From positions 1 through 64,000 of the forward strand of contig JAIVFH010000050.1 of the NCBI GenBank assembly GCA_025765595.1: a DNA stretch of 64,000 nt. The letters are read 5' to 3'. The translations under genes were made by a program, and so were the position numbers. The DNA comes from Obelidium mucronatum. Lineage: Eukaryota > Chytridiomycota > Chytridiomycetes > Chytridiales > Chytriomycetaceae. The notes under the pieces were generated by a model that was not told the DNA's origin, did no database searches, and saw only the letters and a list, made by a program, of their open reading frames with translations. Each line of letters starts with the position of its first letter. Position 1 is the first letter of the stretch. Positions 31,758 to 41,472 of this stretch are shown here, piece by piece.

Positions 31758-32266
31758 GCTTCAGTTGGTTTTTAATGAGATATTTTACTGGAAGTGTGCT
31801 ACGTTTTTTATATGCGTTCGCTCAACCATTCGAAATCAAGTGAATTCATTGATTACTCTCTTCGATTTGACAACATTCGAAATCAAAAAATACACAATAG
31901 TATTTAAATGGTCCGGGAGGGGATCCAAGACATTGCCCACTCTGCCCCAGTAATCTGACAAATTTTCCTGCCATGTCAACTCGCCGATTTGATTGGCCAA
32001 CAACACCAAAACGAGGGATATACAATAGATTTCATTCATTTCAACACTCTATAAAAAAATCTACATAAGGCACGTATATATATGAGCAAGGAACAGGTCG
32101 GAATCGTGAAGAAAAAGAAACGCCAAAAGAGGCAAGCAAAACAAAAAAAACACCAAATCCAACTGACCAAAGACGAAAAAAAAAGAACAAAAACATCAAC
32201 GAAGCAAATCACAACAGTATCACAACAGAATCAAACAAACAAGCAAGCAAATTAACTCCTGCACTT

Positions 32267-33670
32267 TTAACAGGTTGTGTTGTACCAAAAGATCCAGGTT
32301 GATCCTTGGCAGTAGTACATCTTGTTGGCGTAACATTGCGAAATTCCTCCGGTACATGGCTGACCTGGAACTGGACCTCCACTGTTAGTAGTAGTAGTAG
32401 TAGTGGTAGTGGTAGTTGGCTTAGTTGTAGTTGTGGTGGTGGTAGATGCGGTTGGCTTAGTAGTAGTGGTTGTGGTAGTTGTTGTGGTAGTACTTGTGGT
32501 TGGCTTAGTTGTAGTTGTTGTGGTAGTACTTATAGTTGGCTTTGTTGTTGTTGTCGTGGTAGTACTTGTGGTTGGCTTCGTTGTGGTCGTCGTTGTAGTC
32601 GTGGTCGTTGGCTTTGTTGTTGTCGTTGTAGTAGGTGGTAGTGGTTGTCGTCGACGGTTTGAGAACTCCACAAGGACCTTCATACTTCCAAGCGTTATTC
32701 GGGTTCGTTGGAGACGGAAGGTCTCCTTGAGACCACCACCACGTGCGATAATTGTTACCTTCGTGCGTAACGTAGGAAATAGTATTCATAAACGGCAGGT
32801 GGGGTTCCAAACGGTCGGGTAACATTCAACACGGGTTCTAAGGGGACCGCGGTATGTCGCGTAGACGGTCGCCAAACGGGCAAACTGGCCAGGAGTGAAT
32901 TGATTCATACAACTAGTCGGAACCGTAGTCCATGTAATTCTGGACTGGATCCAGACCAGGAAATTGAGGGCCGGTGCACGTGTCACGATTGAGTGCGCAG
33001 TCTCTTAGCGGCAGCTGGCCTCTGCAGGAGTGTCATCGACATAGTCACCAGGAGACGAGCATCCACCTTCGAAAGGTATGGTAGAGTCCAAGCCAGTGCC
33101 CCACTTCATGCACAGCAGTTCGTCCCCAAGTTAAATGGCGCATATTCTCCTCCCGGCAAAGTAGAGTACCGCAAATAGACCCAGTCAGCAGTTACCGTGG
33201 GTTGCCAAGGATACGCACCAACTCCTAAAAGAGGTGGTGGTGGATTACCCAGAAAGATGTTGAGTGTTCCCCAATCTCCTCTGTGCATAGAGCCCATCCA
33301 AGATGCGAGATCAGCGTTCCCAGCAGGTAGGATCCACGGTGAACAGTGTTGGGTTCAATGTTCGGGTGACTCCAGCAAGAACAAAGTTGAAATTGCCGCT
33401 GTAGTCTCTGTTCAAGACAGAGATCTGGTCGGCAATGGATCGATCCAGGACGTTGCCGCTGACGCCATCATGAAGGACGTGGACATAGGTTTCGATTATG
33501 GGGGGTGCTGCTGCTGCAAATGCCGCAGCGTCAAGTCTGAAGGAACTTGTCTGGTTGGCAATGAAGGCTTCAATGCCTAGCTTGTCGCTGAGAGGAACTT
33601 CCTTTACTCCACAGGAGGCTTGGACAAGGGAGGCGGCAAGAGTCACCAGCAGCAATCGAATAGAACGCAT
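32267..33670 (-). pseudogene. Decayed paralogue of the M43-type metalloprotease
   Basis: Colinear with the gene at 28412 across all modules: signal peptide (MRSIRLLLVTLAASLVQA), pro/catalytic part, HEVGHWLGLYH, NYMDYGSD, a carbohydrate-module remnant (NYRTWWWSQG, AWKYEGPCG), a Thr-rich linker and the terminal Cys domain (GQPCTGGISQCYANK). The frame is broken at least six times: near 33315, just before the zinc motif, just after it, in the CP..RDTC stretch, after NYMDYGSD at a TAG, and in the carbohydrate module. No single intron explains these. The coding potential is therefore lost as sequenced. Most breaks are +1 offsets, so sequence error cannot be fully excluded. Confidence 0.75.
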
Positions 33671-34864
33671 TTTTTTGTGTTTAATTGGTCTTGAATTGAT
33701 ACAGGGGGCCGTTTCCTTCTTATCTAGAGCAAAGTGTCTTTTTTAATCAAAAGCAGGTTTGGCTTGATCGCAACAAAAAAATAACTTAAAAACATTCACA
33801 TGTCACTTGTCACTTTATTTTGACTGCTGAAACAATGCAATTTACCAAAGTTTTCTTACCCAAACAAACACTTTAAGGATTCGAGCGGGTCTTGTACGAT
33901 GGCAACAAAATCATTCTATTGTGGCTCCGTTCATCGTCATCAAGCAAACAAGATGACGAAGGTGTGGCCTAACACCACACATCCACAAATAATCAGCAAT
34001 GAAAATAAAGGGAGGGGGGGGGGGGGGGGGGGGGGTGTGGGATGGTGTTGTACGAAAGAAGCACCCCTCATATGATACAGAGTCCTTGTTGCGTATTTTC
34101 CCCACTTAGGAAAAAACCTACGCCCTTAAAGGAAGAAAGAGGTTAAAAGCGATCACAGGAGAAAGTGAGAAAACATGAATGAGATCGATGAAAGATCATT
34201 TTGGATTTTTGAAGTTCTAAACACGTAAGGGCGTGCGCTGTAAAGCGCTCAACCCAGTGATTTCATGGGATTGACAGATTATATTCAAATTGTGTAATCT
34301 CTTCTTTCGCTGGACACAGCAGGGTAGTCTGGGGAATTTTAGAAAAAGAGTAAAATACCTGAGTTACGTCAGACACAGAAATTCTCTCCGTTGACTTTGT
34401 CAAACTTGAAGAAATAAAGAGAAGAGATAACGGTTAGTATCGCAAGCGTTATATCACCAAGCATGTGGTGAATTGTGAAACACAAGCGATGGTCAGATTC
34501 GCCTTTACGTCACCACATATTATAAATGAAGCAACTCTGGATTTAGCCACAATATGCCAATCAACAGAGTTACTTCGGGGAAGAGCTGAGAGGGGCCTTT
34601 GCTGCTATCAACAAGTCGGGCCCAACTCAGAAACACAACTTCGACCCCCCACAGCAACAACCTCGCTGGTATGTCTACCAAAGATCTCCTCACGCCCACG
34701 TCCGTTTGTTCTCGCTCGCTGATTCGTGACTTCGAAGGATAGTAAATACCTTTGTTTTTTGCATTTTTTTTGAAGTTTCTATTTCGGGTCTTTTTCGTTC
34801 GTGTAGTGTTCACATCACTTCACATTGTGGTATTTATAACAAAAATAATAGCAGTCTTAATTAT
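33671..34864. other. Gene-poor intergenic region
   Basis: About 1.2 kb without a convincing gene. It contains a run of 22 G (34014-34035) and A-rich stretches. The 85-codon ORF at 34465-34722 shows no domain and unbiased composition and is not called. Confidence 0.6.
34014..34035 (+). repeat. Poly-G tract of 22
   Basis: An uninterrupted run of 22 guanines on the + strand, preceded by GGGAGG-type sequence and followed by TGTGGG. It can form G-quadruplex and is prone to length error in sequencing. Confidence 0.95.
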
Positions 34865-36746
34865 TACCACGAGCTGAAATCAAACTTTGATGCAGAAGAC
34901 TTCTTTTTCGAAGGTCTTTCGGCATTTTCGTATTCCCCATTAAACCCCTTCGCTATTTGCTGACCGCTTGGTACTGTCCCGCTCAGCCGCCTCACTTGGC
35001 TTAAAATACTTTCCAATCACGGAAGAAGAAGAGGAATCAGAGTTCTTTGCATTAAAGCTGGCTTCATTCGCCGCTTTCTTTGCCTTCCTTGCCTCTGCCT
35101 CCTCTGCTCTCTTGATGGTTTCAGGATCAGTGCCTCGGAGAATATTGAGAGCTTTTTCAAAAGGATCCACGACGATTTCAATAGATTCCATTGTGATTGG
35201 TTTCTGACCAAGAAAAAAAGAAAACGTCAAGAAAAGAATAACCAGGTTCGCTCTTGGTTTTACCTTTGGTTTATCATGAGCTGTCTGTTTCAATCTGTTC
35301 CATAACATCCAAGACTTCAATGCCTTTTGTAATTTTCCCAAAGATGGAATGCTTTCCGTCCAAGTGTTTGCACTGCTTATACGTAATGAAACTAGGCCAA
35401 AGTACTCAGTGAAGAAGCACATCAATAAAATATGTAAGTTTTTCTTACAATTGGGAGGAATTCGTATCTTTGCCTTTGTTCGCCATGGATAAAAGACCAC
35501 GATCGTTATGCGATAAGCCCTTGAACTCGTCAGAGAAAGTATGGCCATAGTAAGATTGGCCTCCTCGACCTGTTCCTGATGGATCGCCTGTTTGAATCAT
35601 GAAGTTTTTGATGGATCTATGGAAGGGTACATTCTTGTAGTACCCTTCACGTGAATTAAGATGGCCCTGTTAGAAAAGTCGGGTAACAATCAACAACGAA
35701 AAAAAAACACGAAGCTATACCATTCTTGGCCAGCTGTACGAAATTGTAGCAGGCTTTTGGTGCAACATCGCAAAACAATTCAACATCAATGGTTCCAAAA
35801 TTGTCTTGATTCGAGCGAAAGCATGATCTTTTACATTGGCCACAAGGTAATCATCGTCGGAAACAAGTGCCGCCTTATTCTTGGTTATCGGCGTGGATCC
35901 CAATGAAGTGAATGACGCAGCAGCTGCATTGTCAGAATAATGCGCGGCGTTATAAGCAGCCTTCTCTTTTGAAACAAAGGAAGGAGTGATGGGCGGCTCG
36001 GGTTTGGAACTGGATGAAGAGGAGGTTGATTTGGGAGCCATTGCAGCAAGAATGCGCGCAGGTGGAGCCAGTGGCATTGATTTTAGCTTCGATTTCACGC
36101 TTCTTTTGAGCAGCAGGGTCAACAACTGAATCTGGCTTCGCCACATCATTGACTCTGTAATGGAACGCGTTGATATCCCTATTGGACACATTATGCGGAT
36201 CCTGAATCGTTATCAGATCCTTCCGTTTGAAAGGCTCGTCAGTCATGAGATCATCCCAGCTTTTCGTCTTGATAATGAGTTCATCAATAGTTTCGTATGC
36301 GTACACATGACCCGTTTTCCCTACAGCTACAATATGTGTGCTGTCTGTGAATACTTTGAATGTGATTGGGTCATGGAAGGCGCCTTCAGAGTTTTTGTGG
36401 AAATGCAGCTCAATCAAGTCTTTTGCAGCGAGCGGTTCTCCGGTGACTGGATTCGTTCCGTGCTTCTTAATCCATGGAAGAATGTGCATCAAGTCGAAGA
36501 TGAGACCGTCTTTGGTGCAGCGTGGAACATCAAATGGCGACAGCGACAAGGCGCAACTGTAGTTGCGTTAGTTTAAGCTTTTCACACTGTTTCAGGACAC
36601 TGTGGGAGGGTTCGTGCTTCTCACCAGTAGAAGGGCAGCCGTTTGAACTCCTTTCCTGTCTTGCGGTTCTTGAAGCCACCGTGACCAAAGTCCAGAGTAG
36701 ACCACTCCGAATGGGTAATATACATCTTATCCGTGTCTTTGCCCAT
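34865..36746 (-). CDS. PPIL2: U-box cyclophilin PPIL2 (Cyp60), with several frame offsets
   Basis: Nuclear peptidyl-prolyl isomerase with ubiquitin-ligase U-box, linked to the spliceosome. Start [15 protein letters not shown] at 36746. U-box region: [55 protein letters not shown], [15 protein letters not shown]. The linker contains [13 protein letters not shown]. The cyclophilin domain has [22 protein letters not shown] and [16 protein letters not shown], then [13 protein letters not shown]. The C-terminus ends KFDFSSW as in orthologues. Homology is continuous but the frame shifts near 36070 (+1), 35800 (-1), 35280 (+1) and 34970 (+1). Either the assembly has indels or the copy is dying; the conserved end argues for the former. 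Confidence 0.8.
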
Positions 36747-36844
36747 TCTATGACCAGATAGATGTATTAATAATTCTAGATTATTAAGTTCTGATTTCTT
36801 TTCACTTTTTGTCCAACTCTTTTCTACTCAACACCAAAAAAAAA

Positions 36845-38483
36845 ATGTTGCTCAGATCGACTGCGTTCGTCAACCTTCTTTCGAGAGGATCGGCATTGAA
36901 GGCTGTGGCGCCACGTTTGGGATCTGTTGCGAAGTCTGCCACGCGCTTCGGTTTGTTCCAAAAAGAGAAACATCAAACACTGGACCAACACTGACGCTTC
37001 CTCCCAGCATCCTCTGCCCCGTCAAAGCACGTTCTTTCTGACACGTACACGCTGACCTCGCGTTGGTTCGTGCCACCGCAGGTTCGCCAGGAAACCAAGT
37101 CAGTCGGTGCGTTGCTTTTTTAAACAGAAGGCCTTCAGTTTGCAAATTATTTAAGCGACGGTTCCATCACAGAGGTTCCGCAGGACGATGAAGTCACTCT
37201 CGAAACTTACACTGTCAATTTCGGTCCCCAACACCCTGCTGCTCACGGAGTGTTGCGTCTGATTCTCGAATTGCGTGGAGAAATTATCGTTCGTGCCGAT
37301 CCACACGTTGGTTTGCTTCACAGAGGAACCGAGAAGCTGATTGAGTACAAGACATATACTCAAGCACTTCCATACTTTGACCGTTTGGACTACGTGTCCA
37401 TGATGTGCAATGAACAGGTGCAGGGGTTTAATCTTGAGCAACTCCAAAATAGTATTAAAAAAAACCCCCCTTCTTCATACACAGGCATACTCCCTTGCAG
37501 TCGAAAAGCTCTTGAACATTGACATCCCCCCACGCGCCAAATACATTCGTGTCCTCTTTGCTGAAATCACTCAAATTCTGAACCACATTATGGCGCTTAC
37601 AACCCACGCTTTGGACGTTGGTGCATTGACGCCTTTCCTCTGGATGTTTGAGGAACGTGAACGTCTCATGGAATTCTATGAACGTGTGTCTGGGGCCCGA
37701 ATGCACGCTGCCTATGTCCGTCCAGGAGGTGTCACATTGGATATGCCCATTGGATTGATGGAGGACATTTACAAATGGGCTCTTGCGTTCAATGCTAGTA
37801 TCGATCAGTTGGAGGAAGCGCTTGCCTATAACCGTATTTGGAAGGGTCGTTTGATTGGGATTGGGAAAGTGACTGCTGAGCAGGCGTTGGACTATTCGTT
37901 CTCTGGAGTCATGTTGCGTGGATCTGGAGTTGCGTGGGACTTGAGAAAGGTTCAGCCGTATGATGCTTATGCGGATATGGAATTTGATGTTCCGGTGGGA
38001 ACTAACGGTGATTGTTATGATCGTTTCATGTGCCGCGTGGAGGAAATGAGACAATCACTGAGGATCATTTCTCAGTGCTTGGAAAAGATGCCAGATGGTC
38101 TTGTTAAGGTGGACGACTACAAGATTGTTCCTCCACCAAGAGCATCCATGAAGGAATCTATGGAAGCTTTGATTCACCACTTCAAATTGTACTCTGAAGG
38201 TTACTCTGTTCCAGCTGGAGAGGTAAGTAACTGTTAAAAGTTATCCAGGGAAAACGGCTAAAACAACCAATTATTAGACTTATACCGCTATTGAAGCACC
38301 CAAAGGAGAATTTGGTGTTTACATTGTCTCTGATGGATCAAGCAAACCTTACCGTTGCAAGATCAGAGCTCCAGGAATCCCCCACCTTGCCGGTGCCGAT
38401 TTCATGGCTCGCGGCCACATGATTCCAGATATGGTCACCATTATTGGAACATGTGATGTTGTATTTGGTGAAATTGATCGTTA
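36845..38483 (+). CDS. NDUFS2: Complex I 49-kDa subunit (NDUFS2/NUO-49)
   Basis: A core ubiquinone-binding subunit of mitochondrial NADH dehydrogenase. The presequence [19 protein letters not shown] is followed by introns near 36945-37012 and 37107-37137, then [20 protein letters not shown], the universal motif. [66 protein letters not shown] and the C-terminus [12 protein letters not shown] are all present and in frame across the later introns (near 37418-37484 and 38223-38278). It is undamaged. Its presence shows this organism keeps complex I. It is divergent from PPIL2 with 98 bp between starts. Confidence 0.93.
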
Positions 38484-38563
38484 ACAACCTCCCCTCTCTT
38501 GCTGTCCAAATATACTGTTTTTTTTCTTTATTTACCATCCCCACTGCGGTGCAATACTTTATT

Positions 38564-39391
38564 TCAGATTACTCCACAATCTTGCACAATAATCTCTGTC
38601 GATTCTTTTGCCGCGTCCAAACGGTCCATCACTTGAAGGTTCGTTTGAGCAATCTCCGATGTAACATCATCCCCTTCACCCAAGCCCAACACATGCCCGA
38701 ACACCACATGTTTCCCTTGCATATTCTTTTTGATTCGTTCCACATCCTGACTGAGTACAACAAACACTTGCGACGTGTTGGAGTGCTTTCCAGAATTCGC
38801 CATTACAAGGGAACCACGCGATATCGGCAACTTGAGTCCTTGTGGTTCATCGTTGAATTTTCCTCCGTATATAGAATCGCCAGAGCTTTTTTTAAGATGG
38901 ATGTTGCGGAGTGTCAATGCTTTTTGACTCTAACACAACAAAAAGTGCATCCCTCACCTCCCATCACCTTTGACGACATCCCCCCATTGTACAATATAGC
39001 CTTCCACAATCCGGTGAACCTTGTTTCCTTTGTAATGCAACGGTTTCTTGCTTTGTTTTCAAATTCCTTTGCTTCCATCACATAACCTCAAAAAGTTCTC
39101 CACAGTCTTGGGGCACTTTTCAGGGAAAAGCGTCAATGTCAATCTTGACGGTAGTCGATGCGGTGGTTTTGTGAACGAGAGGCGAGTTGTTGCGGTGGAT
39201 GGATCTGATTCGGTGAGGGACTTTATGAGTTCGATGGAGACTTCGTCGAGGGATTCAGGGGCTGTTGAAGGATCAATCCCGAGTGATGATGCATTGGATT
39301 CAATGAATTCGATTGTTTGCTTGTATGCAGAGACTTGCGCCTCGTACAGAGAATCGGCTTCGGTAAAGGCAAAGTCGATGAAGCAAGACAT
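38564..39391 (-). CDS. Cyclophilin-type isomerase with N-terminal extension
   Basis: An N-terminal extension of about 80 residues (MSCFIDFAFTEADSLYEAQV) precedes a cyclophilin domain: LTLFPEKCPKTVENFLRLC, then KPLHYKGNKVHRIVEGYIVQ, an intron (near 38894-38959), then SGDSIYGGKFNDE, GSLVMANSGKHSNTSQVFV and a C-terminal IVQDCGVI. An in-frame TGA interrupts the frame near 39059, between SKGI and KQSKKPLHYKG. TGA ends other genes in this window, so it is not a sense codon here; a base error, a missed mini-intron or a nonsense mutation is needed. PPIL6/RSPH12-like is possible but unproven. Confidence 0.68.
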
Positions 39392-39465
39392 GATTTTTAA
39401 TGTGTTAAAACAAAACTAAAAAACCCTCTGCTGAGCAGTATACTGCGATTATACCGATTAGTAAT

Positions 39466-41458
39466 TTACTGATAATAATTTGTAGTTGCGACAGAAATCG
39501 GAGACAGGACAAGATCCTCCAGAGCACTGCCGTCTGGAAACTCAATCTCATCCACCTGCGCCAACAACTTGTCCTCCACCATTTTGAAAGCCCACACTGA
39601 AGCCTGCTTCAAATCATCCTCGATTTTGGTCAAGTGGCGGCAGAGTGGTTCTACCAAGTCCCAGCTCGCCTCACAATCATTGTATAGCTTCTTCAAGTCT
39701 CCGTAACGAATTCCAACAAGCAGGGAAAAGCGCAATTGCATGTGGATGTACATGACACGCGAAGGGTCGTCCAACGTGGTTAATTCTACAGCTTTTGCGT
39801 AATGCCGCATTGCGGGTTCAGCGTGCGGACTGACTTTGACGCGTTGGTCGTCTGGCAGCGTGTACATTTTACCAGGCGTCACATTGGGTTTGAATTCAAC
39901 ACCCCTCGCAAAACGGTTGTTGTAAATCCCAGCGAGTCCTTCGTGACAATCAAATAAAACGACGCGTTCGTACAACAGAGCAGCGACTCCCGAAAAAGGT
40001 TCTTGGTCCGTGTTGCTTTCGATTTCATTAATGATGGAAAGAAAGATGGATTCTGCTTCCACGTCGAGACCGGGTTCGTGTGATATGCAAAGGATGTTGG
40101 CGCGGAATCGACGCACAAGTCTGTGGAATGATGGTTTGAGGCAAGCGCCCTTATCTTCAGCAGGTACGTCTTGAAATTGGGCTTGAAGTCCTTTGATGAT
40201 GTTGTCGGCCAATGTTATGAGTTGTAGTGCGGGTTTGAGCTGTCTCCCAGCCATGTACAGCCATGCTCCGATGATGGACTTTTCGTTTGTGTCAAGTTTA
40301 TAAAAAAAGAAGAGATGAATATTGGAAAGTTAAACATACAGCGCGAATCGTGGATGAGTAGCTTGGTCTGAATTGATCCCAGTTTGGGTTGTCGCCTCTT
40401 CGTTGCACATATGTGGCCACGATTTCATCTGCCGTTTGAGTGAATGGCGGCAACAGGCCCTTGTAACCTTTTTAGAGTTTTGAGTTGAGATGTGTGTATA
40501 GATGGCAAATGGTTGCAAAGAAATGATTACACCGCCTTCGGCGGTTGAGGTCCGCCTACGGCAGAAATGAAAAAACAAAAAAACACCGCCTTCGGCGGCA
40601 TAATACACCGCCTTCGGCGGTAAAATACACCGTCTTCGGCAGTGTGTAATAACACCCCACCATAACACTCAAAGTAAGCGTATTGCGAAATAGCTTGATC
40701 ATCTCCAGCTTGTAAAGCGACACCCATGGATTCACCCAAAACAGCGTTGCAAATATCCATCAATCCACCCAATTTACCATTAACCTGTTGTTGACCACCA
40801 ACAACTTCAATTTTTAGAGCACGAGCCCAATCCATTCCTTTTTCAAAATTTGAATGTGACTCCAACACCAAGAAAGCAAAAGAGTTTGGAGGAGGATAAG
40901 CGCCCAAACTGGAAGCAGCTTTCGCCTTCATCTTATCGAGATACGAGCGACCCATTTTTTCAGTATGGCTCCATGAAGCGCTTTTCGCCTTTTCGAGCTC
41001 AGTTTTGATATCAGCCAAGAGAGGGTCATTGAGGCGTTGGGCGTGTTCGAGGGCCGCCGACAGGACGCGTTCAGCCTCGCGCGCTTTTCCCGCCTTGCCA
41101 ATCAAACGAATCAGCGGCGAAAGCGAAAGCAAAGCACGCACGAAACCTTTGCCAGCAGGCGGCCGAGGCGCAGCGAGCCCTTCGCCCACGTGGGATGCAG
41201 GTGCGCCGCCAGATACGCGTCTTCGAGGGCGGCGGCGCCGTTGTTGAGCGACGCGCGCGCGGCGGCCCGGTTTCCGCACAGAACGGCGAGGAAGACGCGG
41301 TCGGCGGCGCACAGCTGCTTGGCCGCGCGCGAGTCGGCGCCGCCGAGCGCCGCAATCGCCGCCGCGTATTCGCACTCGGCGGCGCGGAACTCTTTCGCCG
41401 CAAAGTGCGCGTTGCCGCGCTGCTTCGCGGCTTCGACGTCCGGCGTGACGAGGCTCAT
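39466..41458 (-). CDS. TPR protein with long helical C-terminus
   Basis: Start MSLVTPDVEAAKQRGNAHF at 41458. The N-terminus carries TPRs (AKEFRAAECEYAAAIA, ADRVFLAVLCGNRAAARASLNN, AYLAAHLHPTWAKGSLRLGRLL), typical of Hsp70/90 co-chaperone TPRs, followed by a C-terminal helical region (LDKMKAKAASSLGAYPPP, QTADEIVATYVQRRGDNPNW, CHEGLAGIYNNRFARG, VMYIHMQLRFSLLVGIRYG). The first exon is very GC-rich. An intron at 40468-40666 carries palindrome array B. No exact orthologue is recognised. The start codon lies 14 bp from that of the divergent WD40 gene. Confidence 0.6.
40468..40666 (-). repeat. Palindrome array B inside an intron
   Basis: The intron is read on the minus strand (donor GTTATG, acceptor AAAAAG). 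It contains CCGCCGAAGGCGG-type palindromes in sense orientation, three near-perfect and two degenerate, joined by T- and A-rich spacers. Splicing joins ISQYAYFEC to YKGLLPPFTQ in frame. At 199 nt it is longer than typical introns here. Confidence 0.8.
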
Positions 41459-41472
41459 TTCTTTGCAAATAA

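Noticed and set aside
32403..32822. Val-rich plus-strand ORF
   Set aside because: Antisense of the Thr-rich linker in the decayed protease copy.
34465..34722. 85-codon ORF in the gene-poor gap
   Set aside because: No domain, no splice context, composition like surrounding DNA.
39040..39075. TGA reassigned as a sense codon
   Set aside because: TGA is the natural terminator of several intact genes here (for example ETHE1, METAP1, the integrase), so a changed code is unlikely.
40530..40650. CRISPR-like array in the palindrome clusters
   Set aside because: Repeats are 13-15 bp palindromes with very short irregular spacers inside spliced introns of eukaryotic genes; not a CRISPR.
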